A stretch of 64,000 bases of DNA. It comes from a virus. The notes beneath the pieces were generated by a model. The model did no database searches. It was not told where the DNA came from and saw only the letters and a program-made list of their open reading frames with translations. How positions within the stretch are numbered: the stretch's first letter is position 1; each line of letters opens with the position of its first letter. Location of the stretch: IMG/VR virus record IMGVR_UViG_3300028569_002417, positions 124,001-188,000 of that record. The stretch is one strand, 5' to 3'. Position numbers and translations under genes: made by a program. Below, one piece after another: positions 57,098 through 64,000 of the stretch.

Positions 57098-57433
57098 ATG
57101 CCAACTTATCAGTTTTCCTGTAAACAATGCAATACCGTTTATGAGGAACTTTGTTCACATGATCCTAAGGGCAAATATAAAGGCGTTATTTGCCCAAAAT
57201 GTAAAAGTAAATCAAAAACAAAATTGATGTCAGCTTGTAGTTATCAATTTTCAAACCCAGAAGGTACTGATCGCTGGAATAACGAATCCAGCGGTCATGA
57301 TTATAGATTCAATCATAATTTGCCCAAGGTTCTGTCAGAAAGACAACGTGCCGAAGAAGCTGGTAAAAATCCAAATCCCTATAATAATATCAATGATATT
57401 GCTAATAATGACGCTTGGGGCGATGTTAAGTAA
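57098..57433 (+). CDS. FmdB-type zinc-ribbon protein
   Basis: A 111-residue protein that opens MPTYQFSCKQCNTVYEELC, the FmdB family start, with Cys8/Cys11 and Cys32/Cys35 (CPKC) as a zinc ribbon. The C-terminal ~70 residues are polar and Asn-rich. FmdB-type proteins are predicted regulators; in phages they may bind DNA or RNA polymerase. Confidence 0.8.
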   Translation: MPTYQFSCKQCNTVYEELCSHDPKGKYKGVICPKCKSKSKTKLMSACSYQFSNPEGTDRWNNESSGHDYRFNHNLPKVLSERQRAEEAGKNPNPYNNINDIANNDAWGDVK

Positions 57434-57437
57434 TTAT

Positions 57438-58526
57438 TTATTTTCTTTTCAGCAAGCGACTTTCCTGATAAAACCATTCTTTGAAATTTAACTTTTGTTC
57501 TGCCATTTTGCCTAAATTTCTCTGACCGACTAACGATCTTATTGATTTAGCATATCCTTCAGGATCTCTATTGTAACTGGGATTTGAGAATGGTAAATTT
57601 TCTTTTCTTGGCTCATTACTCATTGGAACGCCTTGAGTAGGATGATATCGTACTTGTTTAACTAAAGAAGCAGCACCACTCATTACGTCTTTTATTGGAA
57701 CAGTTCCTAAATCAGGTGTTGAAACATATACTTCTAACGATCTTTTTGTTTCTAAAAGTTTTCTTCTCTCTGCTTGCAGATTGTCTATGCTCTGATTGAT
57801 TTTTTCGTCAATGTTTAGACCTCTTGGGTCTTTTTTTCCTAATTGTTTCTCAAGATCAAGTACCCACTTGTCCAATTCACTAATTCTATCAAATTTGGTT
57901 CTGTCTAAACTTATAATTTGATCATATTCATTTTGTAAATTTTTTATACTTGATCTGATGTGTTCTTCGCTGTCGTATTTGAATTCTTTATTTTTTAATT
58001 TCTCTTCTTGAGAAGATATCCATTTTAGTAATTCTTGTGTTCTTATATATTTTTCTTCATCCAAACCTGATTTAATCTTATGATTATCTAAGCTTATAAG
58101 CTTTTCATTTATCAATGCGTTTAAGCAAGGAATTAGTTCTTTTTTCAACATGTTGCCAGAAGCAGATTTTTCGTCCCAAAAACTTACAATAATTTTATTT
58201 ATACTTCTATTACCATAGCCAATTCTTCCCATCACCATATGATCATATATGTCTTTATTGTTTCGATAGCTTGCTGCTAAATCTTTTTTTCTATCTTTTA
58301 CAGAAGCTAATCCTTTTTTTCTTAAATCTTTTTCAAGCTCATCTTCAGATAGTTCTCCATATATCTTTTTAAGTTCGTTAAGAATAAATTCATTATCTTT
58401 AATAATATGGACGTGAGTGTCGGAGGATATTTTACTGTAAAATAACCTATTCTTAAACCATATAAAAGTAATCATGTTGTCATAATCATTATGGTAATCA
58501 TACATTTCATCAGGACTTTTGTACAT
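57438..58526 (-). CDS. Hypothetical protein, paralogue of the upstream gene (362 aa)
   Basis: AAGGAAAA precedes the ATG. N-terminal ~150 residues share landmarks with the gene at 58613 ('IIVSFWDEKS' versus 'TIVSFWNSNS', and 'LIPCLNALI' versus 'LIPCLNDMV'), then a long coiled coil (about 160-280, 'EEKLKNKEF', 'LDLEKQLGKK'). The C-terminus, KLNFKEWFYQESRLLKRK, repeats the aromatic leader motif at the opposite end of the protein. Confidence 0.6.
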   Translation of the reverse strand: MYKSPDEMYDYHNDYDNMITFIWFKNRLFYSKISSDTHVHIIKDNEFILNELKKIYGELSEDELEKDLRKKGLASVKDRKKDLAASYRNNKDIYDHMVMGRIGYGNRSINKIIVSFWDEKSASGNMLKKELIPCLNALINEKLISLDNHKIKSGLDEEKYIRTQELLKWISSQEEKLKNKEFKYDSEEHIRSSIKNLQNEYDQIISLDRTKFDRISELDKWVLDLEKQLGKKDPRGLNIDEKINQSIDNLQAERRKLLETKRSLEVYVSTPDLGTVPIKDVMSGAASLVKQVRYHPTQGVPMSNEPRKENLPFSNPSYNRDPEGYAKSIRSLVGQRNLGKMAEQKLNFKEWFYQESRLLKRK

Positions 58527-58536
58527 AATTTTTTCC

Positions 58537-58611
58537 TTAAATTTCTCTTATACGATCTGGCGTTATAGCATAAATAACGGGTCCCAAATTTCTTCCTAAT
58601 TTATCTTTTCT
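58537..58611 (-). pseudogene. Remnant of a paralogue C-terminus
   Basis: A start-less minus-strand frame between the two paralogues encodes KDKLGRNLGPVIYAITPDRI plus REI before its stop (58539-58537). It resembles the end of the gene at 58613 ('LLGAQGHITTPEKIALM'). It looks like the tail of a third, largely deleted copy. Confidence 0.35.
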
Positions 58612-58612
58612 T

Positions 58613-60007
58613 TCACATTAATGCTATCTTTTCTGGAGTAGTAATATGACCCTGAGCTCCTAGCAGATCGTTTGTGATAATTATTTGTTTTCCGTTAAAA
58701 ATGCCGCCGGATAATGTCCCATTCCTTTTCATTTCATAGAATGCTTTGAATTTTTCTTGAGAATAATTTCCGTAAAATGTGGCTAATGGCCTATTTTTAA
58801 GTTCTTTTGCGAGTTGTTCTTTATCACATTTTTTTGCAAAATCAGAATTTTCAATTACTTTTTCAACAGATAAGCCATCAGGAACAATTCTGCCAACAAT
58901 ATCTTCATTGCCCCCTCTTGATAGCGCATACCAAGCTTGCTGCGCTCTTTTTGCAGCACCATATGAAATTTTGTCAAGATAGGTGATGTAGTCGGAATGA
59001 CTCATATTATATCTGGGTGCTATTCCTAAACCATCAGTAGTTTTTTCACCGTTTATTTCCTTGTCGCCATTAAAGTAAAAAAATGATTTGTGAGAATTTG
59101 CCATCTTGCCATCAGATATTGCTGATGGATTAAGTAGTTGTTTTTTGAACAACTCTACAATAATTTTTTTCATATATGAGCTTATTTCCCAATCTTCCAT
59201 TTTTTCAAAATTTACTTTTTCCGTTTGAATATTATTGTCAGATGCAGGAATTGCACTAGGTGCGTAGCCAAGTTTTTTACCTAGTTCTTCTTTTTCAGAT
59301 GGCGTCATAACTTTTCCATTTGGCCATCTACCTTGATGAAAAGCAAGCATTTCTGCCGTTTTATCTTTTTCATCTTCTTTGTTATAAGTCATTGATCCGC
59401 CACCAATGTAATAAGTGATCGGACGCAATGGTTCATTTGGTATTGCAACAAATATATTTTCAATTTTACTAAAAAATACCTTGCCACCTTGATTAACCAT
59501 ATCGTTCAGGCAAGGTATAAGAAGAGTATCATATAGTTTTTTGCCCGTATTTCTCAATCCTTTTTTATGTAAATAGCCACTTTCTTTTTGCTGTTCATCA
59601 GAATTACTATTCCAAAAAGAAACAATTGTTGCATATTCTTTATTGTCTGCTCCTAATTTTGAAAGAGCTTTTAATATTGGTTCATTTTTTTGATAAGGAT
59701 TATCTTTTATATGCTTTTTATAATTTTCTAAAGGAAGATAAGAATATCTTCCAATTAAGCAAAATTGCATCAAATCATCATTAAAGTCAGCCCACAAATC
59801 ATCGCCATATTCTTTTTTTAATGATTCGTAATTGTAAGCCATGATATCTTGGTGCGTTCCTCCTTCATAGTATTTATTTCCTATGGTGTAAACAAATCCT
59901 TTTTTTCTCATTCCTTCTATATCAAAAGACAATGCTTCGAGTGTGTGAGGGCTTATATTGCTGCTTTCCTCACTTAACAACCATTTTCTAAAACTTAAAT
60001 TAATCAT
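58613..60007 (-). CDS. Protein with capsid-targeting-like leader (464 aa)
   Basis: The leader MINLSFRKWLLSEESSNISP has an L-S-E|E site at 11-13. The body includes 'KGFVYTIGNKYYEGGTHQDI', 'ATIVSFWNSNSDEQ', 'LLIPCLNDMVNQGGKVFFSK', 'NMSHSDYITYLDKISYGAAK' and a C-terminal 'IIITNDLLGAQGHITTPEK'. It is paralogous to the downstream protein in its first half. No RBS; TATACATA lies 5 nt before the ATG. Possibly an ejected enzyme, but no catalytic signature is recognised. Confidence 0.6.
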   Translation of the reverse strand: MINLSFRKWLLSEESSNISPHTLEALSFDIEGMRKKGFVYTIGNKYYEGGTHQDIMAYNYESLKKEYGDDLWADFNDDLMQFCLIGRYSYLPLENYKKHIKDNPYQKNEPILKALSKLGADNKEYATIVSFWNSNSDEQQKESGYLHKKGLRNTGKKLYDTLLIPCLNDMVNQGGKVFFSKIENIFVAIPNEPLRPITYYIGGGSMTYNKEDEKDKTAEMLAFHQGRWPNGKVMTPSEKEELGKKLGYAPSAIPASDNNIQTEKVNFEKMEDWEISSYMKKIIVELFKKQLLNPSAISDGKMANSHKSFFYFNGDKEINGEKTTDGLGIAPRYNMSHSDYITYLDKISYGAAKRAQQAWYALSRGGNEDIVGRIVPDGLSVEKVIENSDFAKKCDKEQLAKELKNRPLATFYGNYSQEKFKAFYEMKRNGTLSGGIFNGKQIIITNDLLGAQGHITTPEKIALM

Positions 60008-60045
60008 GAATTTATGTATAGGTTTTCAAAAAAATATTCTCAGAT

Positions 60046-60074
60046 TTGTTCTTGATTTGTTGTTATCTTATAAT
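60046..60074 (+). promoter_or_regulatory. Sigma70-like promoter for prkA
   Basis: TTGTTC (60046-60051), 17-nt spacer, TATAAT (60069-60074), 49 nt before the prkA ATG, with CGGAG as RBS. Confidence 0.5.
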
Positions 60075-60122
60075 TAATCTGGGAAGCCGTGGAAACCCAA
60101 AAAGCCGACAATCGGAGTAATC

Positions 60123-62201
60123 ATGACAAGCAAACTTAAAAAAGCAATTGTAAATTTCAATCGGGATCAATTCCGTGCAATTAACACAGAAATGTCATTT
60201 GGCGAATATCTTGACTTGTGTTATGAAAATCCAAAACTTCTTCGTAACTCATGGCAAACCATTTATGACATGATTATGGATAAGGGCAGCTACACAATCG
60301 AAGAGTATCGCAAGACTTATGTGAATTATAAGTTTTTCGATGATCCAGATTGTCCAATCGTTGGCTTGGCTCCAATGAAAGATGCACTCGTTAAGTTCAT
60401 CAAGGGTGCAGCTGGAGGATATGGCACAGAACGAAGAATCCTTCTTCTCCACGGTCCTGTTGGCTCAAGTAAGTCCACAATTCTTCGTCTTTTTAAGCGC
60501 AGTATGGAGAAATATAGCCATACAGAAGAAGGATCTTGGTACAGCTTCAAATGGGTAAACCTACCTACAGGACCAGATGGCATTTATAATGATCCTGAAT
60601 GCGAATGCCCAATGCATGAACAACCTCTTAAACTTTTGCCTGTTGATATTCGTGGACCAATTCTTTTTGAACTAAATAAAATTCACGAACAACAGACATC
60701 AGAAGAACAAAGATCTGATATTTATACACTCAAGTGCGCTGATGAACTTGATCCTCTTTGCAAAAAGTTCATGACTGTTCTTCTCAAGAAGTATGACGGC
60801 GATATTGAGAAGGTCCTAGAAAATCACATCAGAGTTATCCGCAAAGTCTACTCAGAAGCTGATCGTTGCGGAATTGCAACATTCCAGCCAAAAGATGAGA
60901 AAAATCAAGATAGCACCGAACTTACAGGAGATATAAATTTCCGTAATATTGGTAATTTCGGTAGCGATTCTGATCCAAGAGCATTCAACTTTGATGGTGA
61001 ATTTTGTGTCGGCAACAGAGGAATCATCGAGTTTATTGAAGCTCTAAAGCTTGATACTGCTTTCCTTTATGATCTTCTTGGTGCTTCTCAAGAACAAAGC
61101 ATCAAGCCTAAGAAGTTTGCTCAGGTAAGTATCGATGAGGCAATCTGGTGCCATACCAATGATCCAGAATTCCAGAAGTTGAAATCAAATCAATACATGG
61201 AAGCTTTCCGTGATCGCACGACAAAGATTGATGTTCCTTACACTCTGAGGTGGAGCGAAGAGCTTAGAATCCTTGAGAAGGATTACGGTCCCGGTAAGGT
61301 TCGTCAGCACATCGCCCCTCACACTCTTGAGATTGCCGCTCTTTGGAGCATTCTCACTCGTCTTGCTGATGACAAAGATGGCAAACTCAGCTTGGTCGAG
61401 AAGGCAGAACTTTATGACGGCAAGCTTCTTCCCGGTTGGACAGAAGACAGTGTTAAAGAACTAAAGGACAAGTATCCTGATGAAGGTATGAACAGTGGAG
61501 TATCAGTTCGATACCTTCAGGATAAGATATCCAACTGTCTTGCGAATAATCATGATTATGTGAATATGTTCATGGTTTTGAACGAACTTCGTGATGGACT
61601 TGAAAATAGTAGTCTTCTTACCAATAAGGAACAGGTGAGTCGATACATTACATGTGTTGATTTGGCGGTGAAAAAGTTGACAGAAATACTTAAAAATGAG
61701 GTTCAAAAAGCTCTTGTCGGCGACAAGGAAGCTGTTAAGCGTCTTTGCACAAATTATATTGACAACGTGATGGCTTATATCAATAAGAATAAAATTAAGG
61801 ACCAAATCACTGGTCAAGATCGCAAGCCAGATGAAAGGCTTATGCGTCAAATCGAAGAAAAGATTCAAATCCCAGATACTGGATGCGATGACTTCCGCCG
61901 CCAAATCGCAGCTTTCATTGGTCATCTTGCTCATGAAGGCAAGACATTCGCTTGGGACAGTAATCCAAAGCTAAGGAAGGCTCTTGAGGCAAAGCTCTTT
62001 GAAGATGTCCGTGATACTATCAAGCTTTCTGCCTTGACAATGAGTGGAGCAGCAGTCGTTGATAAGGACTTGCAGGAAAAGATCGATGCAGTCAAGACAA
62101 GACTTGTTAAGGATTTTGGATATAACGACAGGTCTGCCACAGACGTTTTGGACTTTGTTTCCGGTATATTCTCCAGAGGCGACTTAGCCGAAGACGAATA
62201 A
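60123..62201 (+). CDS. prkA: PrkA/YeaG-type serine protein kinase
   Basis: A 692-residue protein, slightly longer than bacterial YeaG/PrkA. It begins with the typical 'FNRDQFRAINTEMSFGEYLD', then an AAA+ domain with Walker A HGPVGSSKST (110-119), 'SWYSFKWVNLPTG', 'CECPMHEQPLKLLP' and 'GNRGIIEFIEALKLDTAFLY'. The C-terminal third (from about 'APHTLEIAALWSILTRLAD') corresponds to the PrkA kinase-like domain. In bacteria it works with YeaH and SpoVR/YcgB in starvation and stationary-phase adaptation. Both partners follow here. Confidence 0.9.
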   Translation: MTSKLKKAIVNFNRDQFRAINTEMSFGEYLDLCYENPKLLRNSWQTIYDMIMDKGSYTIEEYRKTYVNYKFFDDPDCPIVGLAPMKDALVKFIKGAAGGYGTERRILLLHGPVGSSKSTILRLFKRSMEKYSHTEEGSWYSFKWVNLPTGPDGIYNDPECECPMHEQPLKLLPVDIRGPILFELNKIHEQQTSEEQRSDIYTLKCADELDPLCKKFMTVLLKKYDGDIEKVLENHIRVIRKVYSEADRCGIATFQPKDEKNQDSTELTGDINFRNIGNFGSDSDPRAFNFDGEFCVGNRGIIEFIEALKLDTAFLYDLLGASQEQSIKPKKFAQVSIDEAIWCHTNDPEFQKLKSNQYMEAFRDRTTKIDVPYTLRWSEELRILEKDYGPGKVRQHIAPHTLEIAALWSILTRLADDKDGKLSLVEKAELYDGKLLPGWTEDSVKELKDKYPDEGMNSGVSVRYLQDKISNCLANNHDYVNMFMVLNELRDGLENSSLLTNKEQVSRYITCVDLAVKKLTEILKNEVQKALVGDKEAVKRLCTNYIDNVMAYINKNKIKDQITGQDRKPDERLMRQIEEKIQIPDTGCDDFRRQIAAFIGHLAHEGKTFAWDSNPKLRKALEAKLFEDVRDTIKLSALTMSGAAVVDKDLQEKIDAVKTRLVKDFGYNDRSATDVLDFVSGIFSRGDLAEDE

Positions 62202-62217
62202 TAAAATAACTAATATT

Positions 62218-62261
62218 AAAAATAATTGACGGTAATGTTAAAGTTACCGTCAATTATTTTT
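62218..62261 (+). terminator. Strong intrinsic terminator after prkA
   Basis: A perfect 18-bp stem (62218-62235 with 62244-62261) ending in TTTTT. The A-run on its 5' side makes it bidirectional in form. Confidence 0.85.
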
Positions 62262-62269
62262 AGCTAGGT

Positions 62270-62298
62270 TTGCTTTATCGAAATCAATGGTTTATAAT
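62270..62298 (+). promoter_or_regulatory. Promoter for the DUF444-SpoVR transcript
   Basis: TTGCTT (62270-62275), 17-nt spacer, TATAAT (62293-62298). The -10 surroundings (AATCAATGGTTTATAATTTGA in two parts: AATCAATG, GTTTATAATTTGA) nearly repeat the thyX promoter. Confidence 0.5.
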
Positions 62299-62342
62299 TT
62301 GATAAAGGCCAATCTTTGGCTTATCCGCTAAGAGGAATTATC

Positions 62343-62558
62343 ATGCAAAACCATTGGTTAGGTACTGCCCAAAGCAGGCAACTCATGAAAGAAATTGATG
62401 ATGTTGCTTTGGATATTTGGGCTCAAGATGGCACTCTTGGCGATCTTTTAGCAGCACTTACTGATGATCATACTGACCTTTTATTCGCAATGAAAATTAA
62501 AGATTTTACAAGTGATTCAAATAATGTTACTTGTGGAATCGAACTTATTTCTCCTTGA
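62343..62558 (+). CDS. Small hypothetical protein inside the PrkA module (71 aa)
   Basis: AGAGGAA lies about 5 nt before the ATG at 62343. MQNHWLGTAQSRQLMKEIDD, helical with an acidic centre (DDHTDLLFAMKIKD). It lies between prkA and the DUF444 gene, a place where bacterial operons have no such gene. Function unknown; possible phage modulator of the module. Confidence 0.6.
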   Translation: MQNHWLGTAQSRQLMKEIDDVALDIWAQDGTLGDLLAALTDDHTDLLFAMKIKDFTSDSNNVTCGIELISP

Positions 62559-62599
62559 ACATTAACAAGTACTGAGAGCTAAAAAAATAGAGGTGATTC

Positions 62600-63826
62600 A
62601 TGCCAAGAAGAATAGAGGAGGATTGGTCACATTTTCGTGATGTTGTTTCTGGACGAATCCGTAAGGCTCTCAAGAAATTTATAAAAAGTGGACAAATTGT
62701 AAAAAATCGTGGGAAAAATGGCAAAATTTCCATCACAATCCCAAAGATTGATATCCCTCATATTGTCTACGGAAGCAACGGTGAAGGTGTTGGACGTGGA
62801 CAAGGCAAAGAAGGCGATGTTATCGGTAAAGATCCAAAGAACGGAAAAGGAAAAGGAAATAGCGCAGGACAAGGTGAATCAGAAGGAATCACCATCAACC
62901 TCGATCTTGATGAAGTCCTAAAATTCATGCAGTATGAGCTTCAACTTCCTAATCTGAAGAAGAAGCCTAATGAAATTTATGATGAAATAAAAATTAAATA
63001 TAACAATATTTCTTTGATTGGTCCTGAGTCCCTCAGACACAATCGTCGTACTCTTATGCAAACACTTAAGCGTCAGGCTGCTGAAGGAACTCTTGATAAG
63101 ATGAAGTATGTGGCAGGAGTCAAAGATCCTGTTCGTGTTCTTCAGCCAATCAATGAAGATAAGCGTTACAGACAGTTCAACGAAATAAAGATTCCAAGCA
63201 GCAATGCACTTATTGTTTTCGCCCGTGATGGATCTGGATCTATGGATCAAGCTAAATGTGAAATCGTAAGCGATATGGCTTGGTGGATTGATGTCTGGAT
63301 TCGTCGATTCTATGACAGAGTTGATCGCCTCTACGTCTGGCATGACAGCGAAGCAATGGAAGTAGATGAGCAAAAGTTTTATAAGTATCGATTCGGAGGA
63401 GGAACAACTTGTTCTTCAGCATTAAAATTTGTCACTAAACAATTTGAAAACAGATATCCTCCAAATAAATGGAACATTTATGTTTTCTATTTCACAGATG
63501 GCGAAAATTGGGGTGAAGATAATCAAATATTCATCAATTCTTTAGCTGAAGATTTCAAACCTCATGTAGTTAATTTTACAGGAATCACTCAGATTCTTGC
63601 TTCAAGTTATAATGATTCAGTCAAATTTCATGTTGATGAAGCAATCAAATCAGGAAAATTAGATAAAGAATGCGTTCGCACAGTTGCAATTGGAGGAAGC
63701 CCCGATGGAAAATCGATGTGGTCTGCCCCAGCTTTGAGCGAAGAAAATAGAAACGAACAAGTAATTGAGGCTATTCAACAATTATTGGGCAATTCAAATA
63801 AAATAGTTCAGGATTACAAGGATTGA
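62600..63826 (+). CDS. yeaH: DUF444 (YeaH/YhbH) von Willebrand A-like protein
   Basis: A 408-residue protein, near the family length. N-terminal 'RRIEEDWSHFRDVVSGRIRK', a Gly-rich linker (GVGRGQGKEGDVIGK) typical of DUF444, then a VWA domain with MIDAS 'FARDGSGSMD' (DGSGS at 210-214), 'FGGGTTCSSAL' and 'FYFTDGENWGEDN'. Bacterial YeaH/YhbH is co-expressed with PrkA and SpoVR. GAGG precedes the ATG. Confidence 0.9.
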   Translation: MPRRIEEDWSHFRDVVSGRIRKALKKFIKSGQIVKNRGKNGKISITIPKIDIPHIVYGSNGEGVGRGQGKEGDVIGKDPKNGKGKGNSAGQGESEGITINLDLDEVLKFMQYELQLPNLKKKPNEIYDEIKIKYNNISLIGPESLRHNRRTLMQTLKRQAAEGTLDKMKYVAGVKDPVRVLQPINEDKRYRQFNEIKIPSSNALIVFARDGSGSMDQAKCEIVSDMAWWIDVWIRRFYDRVDRLYVWHDSEAMEVDEQKFYKYRFGGGTTCSSALKFVTKQFENRYPPNKWNIYVFYFTDGENWGEDNQIFINSLAEDFKPHVVNFTGITQILASSYNDSVKFHVDEAIKSGKLDKECVRTVAIGGSPDGKSMWSAPALSEENRNEQVIEAIQQLLGNSNKIVQDYKD

Positions 63827-63835
63827 GGACTCATC

Positions 63836-64000
63836 ATGTCAAGTAAATTCTTTCACGGCTCAAGTCTTCTACTTGGTGATAACACCGTTCCCGGTGTTCA
63901 ATTATCAAAAGAACTTAAAGAGTATATCCCTGTAATTCTTAAAGCCTGCCGTGATTGGGGACTCGATTTCTATCCAACCGTTGTTCAACTTCTGACATAT
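63836..64000 (+). CDS. spoVR: SpoVR/YcgB family protein, 5' part only
   Basis: The ATG at 63836 follows TTGAGGAC. The 55 residues seen (MSSKFFHGSSLLLGDNTVPG, then LSKELKEYIPVILKACRDWG, LDFYPTVVQLLTY) match the SpoVR N-terminus, where a helix is followed by 'GLDfyP...e'. The gene runs off the right edge. It completes a PrkA-YeaH-SpoVR set. Confidence 0.75.
   Translation, partial: MSSKFFHGSSLLLGDNTVPGVQLSKELKEYIPVILKACRDWGLDFYPTVVQLLTY

Noticed and set aside
1-64000. tRNA genes, IS elements, homing endonucleases or introns
   Set aside because: None recognised by eye; no T-loop consensus, transposase or HNH/GIY-YIG motif was found, though a tRNAscan/Infernal run would be needed to exclude them.

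Overview
The window looks like the interior of a large, AT-rich, T4-related tailed phage genome (jumbo-myovirus type). It is not a bacterial chromosome: genes are packed with ATGA, GTGA or TAATG start/stop overlaps, both strands are used in blocks, and no rRNA, tRNA or IS element is visible. The T4-type replication and recombination set is spread through it: UvsW-like helicase, UvsX/RecA, gp32-like SSB, DnaB/gp41-like helicase, a possible UvsY, dNMP kinase, dCMP deaminase and ThyX. The polymerase is a short family A enzyme with a decayed exonuclease region. No portal, major capsid protein or terminase lies in the window.

Layout. 1-6.4 kb: a coiled-coil protein cut by the left edge, then a translationally coupled cassette of glycosyltransferases and methyltransferases. 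6.4-13.7 kb (minus): two GT25-like glycosyltransferases, a sulfotransferase, a TPR glycosyltransferase, a GT2, the UvsW-like helicase and a DEDDh exonuclease. 13.8-21.2 kb: two giant collagen-like (Gly-X-Gln) fibre genes and small virion-type genes. 21.2-31.3 kb: aspartate carbamoyltransferase, a glycosyltransferase, a ~560-nt structured non-coding RNA, polymerase A, a sigma-like protein, a ~105-nt small RNA, replicative helicase, UvsY-like protein, acetyltransferase and dCMP deaminase. 31.3-35.7 kb: nuclease, GT9-type transferases and UDP-galactopyranose mutase. 35.7-49.8 kb: SSB, UvsX, amidoligase, Ski2/Hel308-like helicase, dNMP kinase, SET-domain protein, zinc-finger nuclease and nucleotidyltransferase. 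49.8-60 kb: small proteins with T4-like capsid-targeting leaders, ThyX, an HldE-like heptose enzyme, a ParB-like protein and a Cys-rich membrane protein. 60-64 kb: PrkA kinase, DUF444/YeaH and the start of SpoVR, a bacterial stress module carried by a phage.

Themes. (i) A self-contained glycan programme: about ten glycosyltransferases plus Glf, HldE, a nucleotidyltransferase, a sulfotransferase and methyltransferases, next to collagen-like fibres that may be its substrate. (ii) Nine proteins share an N-terminal aromatic leader resembling the T4 capsid-targeting sequence, so they are candidates for packaged or ejected internal proteins. (iii) RNA-level features: a large ornate RNA with its own near-consensus promoter, a closed-stem small RNA, and several leader hairpins. 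(iv) Host reprogramming through PrkA-YeaH-SpoVR and pyrimidine genes (PyrB, ThyX, dCMP deaminase, dNMP kinase).

Functions come from reading motifs and overall sequence patterns. No database search was run.
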